Source: Eubacteriales Family XIII. Incertae Sedis bacterium
GTDB lineage: Bacteria; Bacillota; Clostridia; Peptostreptococcales; Anaerovoracaceae
Assembly (NCBI GenBank): GCA_031290715.1
Contig: JAITNA010000157.1
Coordinates: forward strand, 1 to 7,534
DNA length: 7,534 nt
Reading direction: 5' to 3'
A model generated the notes under the pieces. It was not told the origin of the DNA. It ran no database searches and worked only from the letters and a program-made list of their open reading frames with translations. The translations under genes were made by a program, and so were the position numbers. Each line of letters opens with the position of its first letter. The stretch's first letter is position 1. Positions 1 to 5,918 of the stretch are shown here, in pieces.

Positions 1-507
1 GCGCGTCCCGCGTCCGAGATCGCGCGCTTGGCCGACGTCGATGTTCCCGAAGGCACGAAGCTCATCCTCGTCGAGGAAAACGGCGGCTACGGCAACGAGT
101 TCCCGTTCACGGGCGAGAAGCTTTCCCCTGTCGCGGGTATCCGCAAGGCGAAGGATTTCGACGACGCGCTCGACAAAATGCTGAAAATCCTCGATTATCA
201 AGGCAAGGGGCATTCGGTTTCCATTCATACGGCGCTTGATGAACGCGTTACAAAGCTCAGCGACATCGTTCCCGTCTGCAAGGTCGTTGTCAATCAGCCC
301 CAGTCGCTGACGAACAGCGGCAGCTGGACCTGCGGCTATCCCGTGTCGATGACACTCGGCTGCGGCACGTGGGGGCACAACAGCATTTCGCACAACGCGA
401 CATGGAAAGACCTGCTCAATTTCACGTATGTGAGCCGGGAGATTCCGAATTGGCAGCCGTCCGACGACGAGCTTTTCAGTGACAAGATCAGAAACGCTTT
501 TAACTAA
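1..507 (+). CDS. CoA-acylating aldehyde dehydrogenase, C-terminal part (sulfoacetaldehyde dehydrogenase-like)
   Basis: The frame is open from base 1, so this is the last 168 residues of a longer protein whose start lies outside the window. The end of the fragment carries the C-terminal signature of the acylating aldehyde dehydrogenases (AdhE/EutE/SauS group): a VVVNQPQS segment, then SMTLGCGTWGHNSIS, then a DLLNFTYVSREIP tail. These enzymes oxidise an aldehyde with NAD(P)+ and CoA to an acyl-CoA, or run in reverse. The catalytic cysteine domain would lie mostly upstream and cannot be checked. The NQP and WVSR-IP-like pieces recall sulfoacetaldehyde dehydrogenases more than ethanolamine or alcohol types, and the following taurine-type aminotransferase supports a sulfoacetaldehyde substrate. 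That is inference; malonate semialdehyde or another short aldehyde is possible. The stop is 11 bp before the next gene, so they are co-transcribed. The TTG at 28 is not a real start. Confidence 0.75.
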   Translation, partial: ARPASEIARLADVDVPEGTKLILVEENGGYGNEFPFTGEKLSPVAGIRKAKDFDDALDKMLKILDYQGKGHSVSIHTALDERVTKLSDIVPVCKVVVNQPQSLTNSGSWTCGYPVSMTLGCGTWGHNSISHNATWKDLLNFTYVSREIPNWQPSDDELFSDKIRNAFN

Positions 508-514
508 GAGGTGA
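506..514 (+). promoter_or_regulatory. Ribosome binding site deciding the GTG start
   Basis: An AAGAGGTGA stretch overlaps the upstream stop codon and lies 4 bases before the GTG at 519. It fixes this GTG as the aminotransferase start and suggests translational coupling with the dehydrogenase. Confidence 0.75.
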
Positions 515-518
515 TATC

Positions 519-1835
519 GTGACTACGATCAAAGATACAAGTAAAAAATACAATTTGCATTCCTGGTCCGCGCAGAAGGCGCTGAACCCCATCGTCGTAT
601 CGAAGGCGGAAGGCATCTATTTCTGGGACGAGGACGGCAACAAATATTACGACATGAGCGCACAGCTTGTGAATTCCAATCTGGGACACGGAAACAAGGC
701 GCTTATCGGCGCCATCAAGGACCAGGCCGAAAAACTGCCCTTCATCGGGCCGGCCTACGCGATTGACGTCCGGAGCGAAGCCGCCCGGAAAATTGTCGAA
801 TTTGCGGGCCCGGCCTTCGAGGGCGGCAAGGTGTTCTTCACAAACGCGGGCGCGGAAGCGAACGAAAACGCGCTCAAGATGTGCAAGGCGTTCACGGGCC
901 GCTGGAAGTTCCTTTCGATGTACAACTCGTACCACGGATCGACTTTCGGCGCTTCGGAGCTCACGGGCGAACCGCGCAGGTTCCCCGCCGAGCCGGGCGT
1001 ACCGGGCTTCTACCATTTCGAGGGCCCCTACCCCTACCGCGCGCCGAAACAGGTCGTGTTCAAGGACGAAGCCGATGTGACGGAATATTATCTCGCGCGG
1101 CTTGAGGAACGGATCACGCAGGAAGGGCCGAAGCTGATCGCGGGAATCTTCGTGGAAACCGTCGTCGGTTCCAACGGCGTGCTTGCGCCGCCGGCCGGCT
1201 ACCTGAAAGGCGTCAAAGCCCTGTGCGAAAAGTACGGGATTCTGCTCGCTTGCGACGAGGTGATGGCGGGATTTTACCGGACGGGTACGAAGTTTGCCTT
1301 CCAGCAATTCGACGTCAAGCCCGACATCGTGACCTTTGCGAAAGGCTCCACCTGCGGCTATGTGCCGCTCGGCGGCGTGATTGTCAAAAAAGAGATCGCC
1401 GAGTTCTTTGAAGAAAACAAGATGTGGAACGGCCTGACCTATTCGGCGCACCCGATGGGATGCGCGGTGGCCTGCGCCGCGATCGACGAGTACGAAAGGC
1501 TCGGTATCGCGGACAATGTGGCGAAGGTCGGAAAGGTTCTCGGCGAGCTCTTGGACGAGCTGACGGTCAAACACGTCAGCATCGGGCAGGCGCGGCACAT
1601 CGGTTTGTTCGCGCAGGTCGAGCTTGTGAAAGACCGGGCGACAAAAGAGCCTTTGGACGCGGCGGCGATGGCGAAGATTATCGGCATGCTGAAGCAGGAA
1701 GGCTTTGCGACATACAACAATGAAAACGGCGTAATGGTATCGCCTCCGCTTATCATTACCGAGGAAGAGCTGCGCGCTGCCCTCGTGATCTTCGATCGTA
1801 TCTTAGATTCGGTCGATACCATGATACGTGGGTAA
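519..1835 (+). CDS. toa: Class III PLP aminotransferase, probable taurine:2-oxoglutarate aminotransferase
   Basis: This is a full-length (438 aa) fold-type I, class III aminotransferase starting at GTG. Visible motifs include GAEAN (111-115) for phosphate binding, YHG (138-140) for stacking on the cofactor, CDEVMAGFYRTG with the PLP-pyridine Asp246, and FAKGST with the Schiff-base Lys275. TYSAHP at 307-312 follows, also in cofactor contact. The N-terminus (HSWSAQ, GIYFWD, DMSAQLVNSNLGHGN) resembles the anaerobic taurine:2-oxoglutarate aminotransferases of clostridia and bifidobacteria. The expected reaction is taurine + 2-oxoglutarate to sulfoacetaldehyde + glutamate, in the cytoplasm. It follows an acylating aldehyde dehydrogenase by 11 bp, which would take the aldehyde product to an acyl-CoA. 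Aminotransferase class is certain. Taurine specificity is inferred from remembered similarity and context; beta-alanine or GABA remain alternatives. Confidence 0.8.
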   Translation: MTTIKDTSKKYNLHSWSAQKALNPIVVSKAEGIYFWDEDGNKYYDMSAQLVNSNLGHGNKALIGAIKDQAEKLPFIGPAYAIDVRSEAARKIVEFAGPAFEGGKVFFTNAGAEANENALKMCKAFTGRWKFLSMYNSYHGSTFGASELTGEPRRFPAEPGVPGFYHFEGPYPYRAPKQVVFKDEADVTEYYLARLEERITQEGPKLIAGIFVETVVGSNGVLAPPAGYLKGVKALCEKYGILLACDEVMAGFYRTGTKFAFQQFDVKPDIVTFAKGSTCGYVPLGGVIVKKEIAEFFEENKMWNGLTYSAHPMGCAVACAAIDEYERLGIADNVAKVGKVLGELLDELTVKHVSIGQARHIGLFAQVELVKDRATKEPLDAAAMAKIIGMLKQEGFATYNNENGVMVSPPLIITEEELRAALVIFDRILDSVDTMIRG

Positions 1836-1857
1836 AATGGCCGGCTAGTACGTACAT

Positions 1858-1905
1858 GATAGGGTGCGCTTGTCGAAAAATCGGGCGCCCCTATCCTCCC
1901 TTTTT
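1858..1905 (+). terminator. Rho-independent terminator after the aminotransferase
   Basis: GATAGGG (1858-1864) pairs with CCCTATC (1889-1895), and after a bulged T, GCGC (1866-1869) pairs with GCGC (1885-1888). An inner CGA/TCG pair closes an AAAA loop. A five-T run follows at 1901-1905. A second, overlapping weaker hairpin (CTCCC 1896-1900 with GGGAG 1912-1916) is followed by five Ts at 1917-1921 and may act as a backup. No matching signal for the converging minus-strand gene was seen. Confidence 0.65.
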
Positions 1906-1922
1906 GCCTGGGGGAGTTTTTC

Positions 1923-2405
1923 TTAAAAGAACAATCCGGGGATGAAGTAGGAGATCAGCGACATAATAAGCGCCGCGGTGAGGACGCCGAGGGCGATGGT
2001 CGGGAACGCCCGCTTGATCTGAATATCAAAAATGACCGCGACGAGCGACCCCGTCCATGCCCCCGTGCCCGGCAAGGGGATTGCCACAAGCACAAAAAGC
2101 CCGAATAACTCGTATGTGTGTATCTTTTTCTCCGCTTTGCGCGCTTTCCCTTCGAGCCAGTGAACCAACTTCGCGGTATGCTTGTTCCGGTCCATCAACC
2201 TCAATATCTTGCGCAGAAAAAACAGAATCAAAGGGACAGGCAGGATGTTCCCCGCAAGGCAAATGAGAAAAGCCTGCAGGAACGGGAGGTTCATGACCGC
2301 GGAAAAAATCAGCCCGCCCCGCACCTCCGTGATCGGAAGCATCGATATGACAAAGGCCGCGATCTCCGGAGGCAGGGCTTCAAAAAGGTCGAAGATTCTT
2401 TCCAT
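1923..2405 (-). CDS. COG2426 small multidrug export / DedA-like membrane protein
   Basis: A 160-residue integral membrane protein, the usual length for the Sm_multidrug_ex family (PF06695, COG2426). Family signatures are visible: SMLPITEVRGG (21-31), AGNILPVP (51-58) and VAIPLPGTGAWTGS (107-120). A charged cytoplasmic stretch, RNKHTAKLVHWLEGKARKAE, lies at about 73-92. Hydrophobic segments lie at roughly 15-38, 42-64, 100-127 and 134-158. The family name implies drug export, but this is weakly supported. The proline-rich re-entrant motifs resemble the DedA/VTT superfamily, so a lipid or ion transport role is also plausible. The start is the ATG at 2405, just after the upstream stop. An AGGA at 2421-2418 overlaps that stop, with a long (12 bp) spacing. 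The frame continues upstream without a stop, but that part overlaps the better-supported preceding gene. Confidence 0.8.
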   Translation of the reverse strand: MERIFDLFEALPPEIAAFVISMLPITEVRGGLIFSAVMNLPFLQAFLICLAGNILPVPLILFFLRKILRLMDRNKHTAKLVHWLEGKARKAEKKIHTYELFGLFVLVAIPLPGTGAWTGSLVAVIFDIQIKRAFPTIALGVLTAALIMSLISYFIPGLFF

Positions 2406-2419
2406 GCGCCCAGTATATC

Positions 2420-3175
2420 CTATTTTTCGGGAAAATGACAGGCGCTGAGCGCGAGCGCGGTCTGCGCCGGCAGATAGAACGCCCACATGAGCACGGCCGC
2501 CAAACCGTAGGCCGCGCTGCCCGGCGGCTGCGTGTTGAACTGAATCACATTGATGTCGCAAATCATGAAAAGAACCATGCCCGCCTGTGCGAGAACACGC
2601 TTGCCATAAGGGAGCTTCGTGAGAAAGGCCGCCGCTGTAACCGCGATAATAAGGGCACCGTAGCCGATGCTGACGGTAACGAAAAACGCCGACGCACCCG
2701 CATTTTCCGCGCCCCCCGCGCGCAGGATGGCGGCGACCACGCAAACAATCGCGCCGCCGAGCCCAAAGGGAAACCACCGGGGCTGATAACGCCGCAAAGC
2801 GGTCAGGTGGGCGCCGAAAAATATAAGAATCCCCGCCGCGAAAAAGGGCGTGAAAAGCAAAAAGTAATCCGCGATAAGCGTGAAGCCGAGAACAATCGTC
2901 TGGAGCCGCGCGTCCTGTTTGGCCGCGGTCCATTCCGCCGCGTCCCGGCTGTCCGCGGTCCGGTTGCCGATCGTGTCCCGTTTGCCGCCCGCGTCCCGCC
3001 GCCGGGCCGCGTCCCGCCACGCGAACGCCGCGATACAAAGACACACGGCAATGCCGCAGTATTTCAACATCGCCGAAAGAAAAGCCCCGCGCTCCGCAAA
3101 AAAATCGCAAAGCAGAAAAGCGCAATACAGCGCCCCGTTCAAAAAAATCAATGCAATAATCTTTTTGTCAAACAA
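2420..3175 (-). CDS. YhhN/lysoplasmalogenase-like multi-pass membrane protein
   Basis: A 251-residue hydrophobic protein with about seven or eight membrane helices. LGFTLIADYFLLF (96-108), LFMICDINVIQFN (202-214) and MWAFYLPAQTALALS (230-244) match my memory of clostridial members of the YhhN family (PF07947). That family includes lysoplasmalogenases cleaving the vinyl-ether bond of lysoplasmalogens. Asp103 and Asp207 would be the conserved acidic residues. Plasmalogens are common in anaerobic clostridia, so the role is plausible, but many bacterial members are uncharacterised. Unusual is a hydrophilic insert (about 54-90) in the loop after the second helix, with Arg-Asp repeated every six residues. 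The start is TTG at 3175, chosen for the GAGGTG ribosome site five bases upstream and for the hydrophobic first helix that follows. It is first in a two-gene operon, 14 bp before the COG2426 gene. Confidence 0.65.
   Translation of the reverse strand: MFDKKIIALIFLNGALYCAFLLCDFFAERGAFLSAMLKYCGIAVCLCIAAFAWRDAARRRDAGGKRDTIGNRTADSRDAAEWTAAKQDARLQTIVLGFTLIADYFLLFTPFFAAGILIFFGAHLTALRRYQPRWFPFGLGGAIVCVVAAILRAGGAENAGASAFFVTVSIGYGALIIAVTAAAFLTKLPYGKRVLAQAGMVLFMICDINVIQFNTQPPGSAAYGLAAVLMWAFYLPAQTALALSACHFPEK
2940..3016 (-). repeat. Degenerate 18-bp tandem repeat inside the YhhN-like gene
   Basis: On the plus strand the octamer GCGTCCCG occurs at 2940-2947, 2991-2998 and 3009-3016, with the variant GTGTCCCG at 2973-2980. 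The last three are spaced exactly 18 bp apart. Because 18 is a multiple of three, the repeat encodes a hexapeptide period, giving RD pairs at residues 54, 60 and 66, and again at 77. The segment is a charged loop between membrane helices. Confidence 0.7.
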
Positions 3176-3180
3176 AATTT

Positions 3181-3186
3181 CACCTC
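3181..3186 (-). promoter_or_regulatory. Ribosome binding site deciding the TTG start
   Basis: On the minus strand GAGGTG is followed by five bases and then TTG at 3175. No in-frame ATG or GTG with comparable spacing is present, so this site selects the TTG start of the YhhN-like gene. Confidence 0.7.
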
Positions 3187-3209
3187 ATAGCATGAATCAT
3201 AGCATGAAT
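3186..3209 (-). repeat. Perfect 12-bp tandem duplication in the leader
   Basis: CATAGCATGAAT occurs twice back to back (3186-3197 and 3198-3209) without a mismatch, directly upstream of the ribosome site of the YhhN-like gene and inside the 112-bp divergent spacer. It may be a replication slippage product, or a tandem operator for a regulator of one or both divergent genes. Confidence 0.8.
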
Positions 3210-3246
3210 CGTTACATAGCCGATGCAACCACAATCTTGTCATTCT

Positions 3247-3275
3247 ATGATACAATCCAGTGGTCGGCGAATCAA
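3247..3275 (-). promoter_or_regulatory. Possible sigma-A promoter for the YhhN-like operon
   Basis: On the minus strand TTGATT (3275-3270) and TATCAT (3252-3247) are separated by 17 bp, matching 4/6 and 5/6 of the consensus. The predicted start would leave a leader of about 65 bases holding the 12-bp duplication. It lies just upstream of the ribosome site for the divergent Lit gene. No equally good promoter was found for the plus-strand gene in this spacer. Confidence 0.4.
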
Positions 3276-3287
3276 GCAGAGGTGTAT

Positions 3288-3959
3288 ATGAAAACTTCAA
3301 ACGCTCCAAACTTAAAAAAAGAAAAATACTTCTCGGCCCCGAACATCTGCGCGGCGCTGTTTCTCGCCCTGTTCATCCTCTCGTTCTCCGTCGTGTTCAC
3401 GCTTTTTTTCCGCCCCCTGTACGCGTATGATATCGGCGCCCTCGACATCCCCGCCCGGTCGGGCCTGCCGGAAGCCGAGGTCCGCGCCAACTACGATGCC
3501 CTCATCGACTACAACTCCGTCTTTGCGCGCGGCGATCTCGAATTTCCGACCCTGCCCATGTCGGAATCCGGCCGTATCCATTTCGGCGAGGTGAAACGCA
3601 TCTTCTCGGCCTTTCAAATCCTGCTCCTCCTCTCGGCCGCCGGCGCCGCCTTGCTGTGCGCCCGGCAGCTTCGCCGGGGCCGCGCGAAATTCCTGAAACT
3701 CGGCGGTATCGCCGCCGCCTGTATCCCCCTCCTGCTCGGTGCGGTCACAGCCGCCGCAGGTTGGGAACGCGCCTTCGTCCTGTTCCACAAATTATTTTTC
3801 AATAATAATTTTTGGCTCTTTGACAGCGCGGCCGATCCCGTGATTCTCATCTTGCCGGACGCGTTTTTCCTGCACTGCCTGATCATGATTCTAAGCCTGC
3901 TCGCAGGCCTATCCGCCGCGTCCATCCTCGCGGGAGCGGCGCTCACCCGGAAAAAATAA
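3288..3959 (+). CDS. lit: Lit-like integral membrane protein (DUF1461 / TIGR01906), probable lipoprotein intramolecular transacylase
   Basis: A 223-residue protein with four predicted helices at about 20-42, 106-124, 138-158 and 195-217. Family landmarks are YDALIDYN (69-76), IHFGEVKRIF (97-106), and FHKLFFNNNFW (166-176) followed by ILPDAFF (188-194). The positive loop RQLRRGRAK (126-134) places the two loops carrying His98 and His167 outside the membrane. The DUF1461 family includes Lit, which moves an acyl chain within a lipoprotein's N-terminal diacylglyceryl-cysteine to give the lyso form. Two outward-facing histidines fit what I recall of its proposed active site. ATG at 3288 is preceded by AGAGG (3278-3282) and a basic N-terminus. 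The same frame is open far upstream, but that part overlaps the divergent gene and lacks hydrophobic or family features. The gene converges with a prsA-like lipoprotein gene. Confidence 0.75.
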   Translation: MKTSNAPNLKKEKYFSAPNICAALFLALFILSFSVVFTLFFRPLYAYDIGALDIPARSGLPEAEVRANYDALIDYNSVFARGDLEFPTLPMSESGRIHFGEVKRIFSAFQILLLLSAAGAALLCARQLRRGRAKFLKLGGIAAACIPLLLGAVTAAAGWERAFVLFHKLFFNNNFWLFDSAADPVILILPDAFFLHCLIMILSLLAGLSAASILAGAALTRKK

Positions 3960-3993
3960 AATAAAGAAGCACGGGAACGAACCGTCCCCGTGC
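3951..3993 (-). terminator. Terminator of the prsA-like gene, overlapping the Lit gene end
   Basis: GCACGGG (3969-3975) pairs with CCCGTGC (3987-3993). After an A/C mismatch, ACG (3977-3979) pairs with CGT (3983-3985) around an AAC loop. Read on the minus strand, the hairpin is followed by a T-rich run of 18 bases, which suits termination of the minus-strand gene ending at 4043. The T-rich run is the complement of the last codons and stop of the Lit gene. On the plus strand the hairpin lacks a following T-run, so a role in ending Lit transcription is doubtful. Confidence 0.65.
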
Positions 3994-4042
3994 CTCCAAG
4001 ACTCTTTGGCCATGCGGAAATAATTCTATTATCGCGCGGGGC

Positions 4043-5089
4043 TTAGGACGCTCCCGATCCGTCGCCGTCGCCGGACGTGCCGCCCAGTGCGGCCAATTGG
4101 TCAAGCGTGATCGGCGGCTCGCCCGTTGTGGGATCGACCTCAATGAGGTATTCGATCGTAAATTCCTCTTTCAGCACACTCTCGATATTCTCCGAAGCGC
4201 GCTGCCCCTGGAGATAGTTGACAATGCTTTCCTTGGCTTCGTCAAACGGCTGTACGGACTCCTCCTGGCGGTCGGTCAGTTTGATGATGTGGTAGCCGAA
4301 CTCCGTTTCCACAACATCGCTGATCTCGCCCGCTTCCAGCGCGAAAGCCGCTTCCTCAAACTCGGGAACCATCTCGCCCGCGCCGAAAGAACCCAAATCG
4401 CCGCCGCTCGCGGCGCTGCTGTCGTCGCTGTATTCCGCCGCCAATTCCGCAAAATCCTCCCCGGCCTTGGCTTTCGCGAGGATGTCCTCGATCTTCGCCC
4501 GATTCTCGTCCGTGTGATCGGCGTCGGTGATCAAAATATGGCTGGCGCTGACCGAGAAAGGCGTGGTGAAATAAGTCGGGTTTGCATCGTAATAGGCCTG
4601 CGCTTCCTCATCCGTGATGGGGTCCGCTTCCGCGACCTCCGTATTGTAGGCCTCGTAATACTTATTCCCCTCAAGGAAGTATTTCATATCCGAGCGCGTG
4701 AACCCCAAGCCCGGCAGATCGGTTTCGGTGATTCCGGCCGATGTCATGAAACTGTCGGCCGCTTCGTCGATTTCCGTTTTCGCGTCCGCGTCGATGATCT
4801 CTTTGCCCTCGTCCTTGAAATGCTGCCGCAGCATCTCCGTTTCCACGCACAAATAGATAAGGACCTGATTTTCCCAGACAGTGAGTTCCTGTTCGGAAAG
4901 CCCTTCCGTCGTTTGCCCGTTTATGTAATACATTGCGAACGCCGCGACCCCTTCCAGCAAATCCTGCGTGATTTCAGCGTCGTTCACCTTTGCCGCAACA
5001 TCGCCCTTACTCCCGCAGGCCGACAAAGAGAATGCGGCGATTACCAGCAGGCAAAGCGCGCATATTAAAGATTTCTTAATCCCATTCAT
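4043..5089 (-). CDS. prsA: PrsA-like lipoprotein foldase (parvulin-type peptidyl-prolyl isomerase)
   Basis: A 348-residue secreted lipoprotein. The N-terminus has MNGIKK, a hydrophobic core and the lipobox LSAC, so Cys25 would be lipidated after signal peptidase II cleavage. An N-terminal helical chaperone region (about 30-175) is followed by a parvulin domain (about 178-275). Its hallmarks are SASHILI with His184, FAELAAEYSDDSSAASGGDLGSF (213-235), MVPEFEEAAFAL (240-251) and FGYHIIKL with His267. A further helical segment (280-310) and an acidic, Gly/Ser-rich tail end the protein. Such foldases sit on the outer face of the membrane and help exported proteins fold. The ATG at 5089 is preceded by AAAGGAAG about nine bases upstream. 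It is divergent from an ECF sigma operon and convergent with a lipoprotein-modifying Lit-like gene, whose enzyme could act on this protein's N-terminus; that link is inferred. Confidence 0.9.
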   Translation of the reverse strand: MNGIKKSLICALCLLVIAAFSLSACGSKGDVAAKVNDAEITQDLLEGVAAFAMYYINGQTTEGLSEQELTVWENQVLIYLCVETEMLRQHFKDEGKEIIDADAKTEIDEAADSFMTSAGITETDLPGLGFTRSDMKYFLEGNKYYEAYNTEVAEADPITDEEAQAYYDANPTYFTTPFSVSASHILITDADHTDENRAKIEDILAKAKAGEDFAELAAEYSDDSSAASGGDLGSFGAGEMVPEFEEAAFALEAGEISDVVETEFGYHIIKLTDRQEESVQPFDEAKESIVNYLQGQRASENIESVLKEEFTIEYLIEVDPTTGEPPITLDQLAALGGTSGDGDGSGAS

Positions 5090-5154
5090 GAAAAGTAGCT
5101 TCCTTTCTTTCCGCCTCTCGGCCCCGAGCGTTTTGTTACAATTACAGTCAATAT

Positions 5155-5183
5155 ATAATAACAGACTTTAACGAAACTGAAAA
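5155..5183 (-). promoter_or_regulatory. Probable sigma-A promoter of the prsA-like gene
   Basis: On the minus strand TTTTCA (5183-5178) and TATTAT (5160-5155) are 17 bp apart, matching 4/6 and 5/6 of consensus. The leader would be about 60 bases to the ATG at 5089. Confidence 0.5.
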
Positions 5184-5207
5184 GCGGCATGAAAAAAACA
5201 TCCGCTT
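5182..5207. promoter_or_regulatory. Inverted repeat between divergent promoters
   Basis: AAGCGG-C-ATG (5182-5191) and CATCCGCTT (5199-5207) form a nine-pair inverted repeat, with one bulged C at 5188 and an A7 spacer (5192-5198). Its core (5184-5205) fills exactly the space between the two divergent -35 hexamers. It could be an operator, or an RNA hairpin or old terminator on the minus strand, where the loop reads as seven Ts. Confidence 0.45.
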
Positions 5208-5235
5208 GACTCGGTGAAAACTCTTGTTGTATAGT
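5206..5235 (+). promoter_or_regulatory. Sigma-A promoter of the ECF sigma operon
   Basis: TTGACT (5206-5211) and TATAGT (5230-5235) match 5/6 each of the consensus, with an 18-bp spacer. The predicted transcript start near 5242 leaves a leader of about 85 bases before the TTG at 5328. Confidence 0.65.
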
Positions 5236-5312
5236 GGAAAAGCAAAATTTTACAAGAATGAAACGTTTATTAATTTTGAAATGCGATACAATAACAAAAA
5301 CAGGATACCGCC

Positions 5313-5317
5313 GGGAG
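5313..5317 (+). promoter_or_regulatory. Ribosome binding site deciding the TTG start of the sigma gene
   Basis: GGGAG lies ten bases before TTG at 5328 and continues into AAG. The GTG at 5332 is out of frame, and no in-frame ATG precedes the conserved sigma region 2, so the TTG is the best start. Confidence 0.55.
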
Positions 5318-5327
5318 AAGATTTTAT

Positions 5328-5918
5328 TTGAGTGCCAAGCTTGCAAAAATACCGCAAATAACGGATAAGGAAGAGTTTTACGCCATTGTGGAGCGCGCGA
5401 AGGGCGGCGATGAGGCCGCGTTCAAGGCGCTCGTGGAGAACAAGGCGCGAAGCATTCTTTTTCAGACAAACAGCATGCTCAAGAACCCTCATGACGCGGA
5501 GGACGCGGCGCAGGAAGTTGTGCTGATTCTGTACAAAAACATCAGCCGTCTTCGCAACCCGCGCGTTTTCAACGCCTGGGCGAATCGGATTATTATTAAC
5601 ACATGCAAAGCGATGCTCGGAAAAAAAGATCGAAGAAAAGAAGACTTTGTTGTTGAGGAGTTTTATGATATTATAAGCGATAAAGATATTGATTTTATAC
5701 CTTCCGCAAGTCTTGAGGACGAAGAAGCCCGTGATCGGATTGTTCGGCTGATAGACTCACTGCCGGGGCGGCGGCGCGACGCGATTCGGATGTACTTCTT
5801 TCAGGAGATGAGCTACGCCGAGATCGCCGTCGAGATGGATGTTAGCGTACAGGCGGTATCTTCCTACATCGCGAAAGGAAGAAATCAGATTCGGAAAAGT
5901 CTGGGGGACATCCGATGA
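5328..5918 (+). CDS. ECF-family RNA polymerase sigma factor
   Basis: A 196-residue two-domain sigma-70 factor of the extracytoplasmic-function type. Region 2 spans about 23-93, with KNPHDAEDAAQEVVLILYKNI (52-72) and LRNPRVFNAWANRIIINTC (75-93) covering the -10 recognition and core-binding helices. A charged, AT-rich-coded linker (94-133) leads to region 4 at 135-192. LIDSLPGRRRDAIRMYFFQEMSY (141-163) is followed by the helix-turn-helix IAVEMDVSVQAVSSYIAKGRNQI. The cytoplasmic protein should direct RNA polymerase to a small regulon. Its TGA overlaps the ATG of the next gene by four bases (ATGA), so the two are translated together. The partner is a membrane protein likely to be its anti-sigma factor. 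The target promoter and inducing signal cannot be read directly. Divergence from prsA hints at envelope stress. Confidence 0.9.
   Translation: MSAKLAKIPQITDKEEFYAIVERAKGGDEAAFKALVENKARSILFQTNSMLKNPHDAEDAAQEVVLILYKNISRLRNPRVFNAWANRIIINTCKAMLGKKDRRKEDFVVEEFYDIISDKDIDFIPSASLEDEEARDRIVRLIDSLPGRRRDAIRMYFFQEMSYAEIAVEMDVSVQAVSSYIAKGRNQIRKSLGDIR

Noticed and set aside
504..1598. A 364-codon open frame on the minus strand across the aminotransferase gene.
   Set aside because: It is antisense to a clear full-length PLP aminotransferase. Its Arg/Ala/His/Val-rich composition is a by-product of GC-rich codon usage, and it matches no family I know.
2406..3125. N-terminal extension of the COG2426 frame to about 400 residues.
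   Set aside because: The extension overlaps the YhhN-like gene in another frame and reads as low-complexity Arg/Gly sequence. The family's usual length matches the ATG at 2405.
3237..3256. TTGTCA and TACAAT as a plus-strand promoter for the Lit-like gene.
   Set aside because: The two boxes are only 8 bp apart, far from the 16-18 bp needed, and no better -35 was found for TACAAT or TATGAT.
2880..3287. Upstream extension of the Lit-like frame.
   Set aside because: It overlaps the divergent gene and its spacer, has no family similarity, and the ATG at 3288 has a good ribosome site and a typical N-terminus.
3996..4009. CCAAGACTCTTTGG as a terminator for the Lit-like gene.
   Set aside because: The stem is only four pairs and has no T-run after it.
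4097..5068. A 323-codon plus-strand frame across the prsA-like gene.
   Set aside because: It is antisense to a well-supported lipoprotein foldase. It has Arg/Leu/Phe-rich filler sequence with no domain, and no ribosome site was evident.
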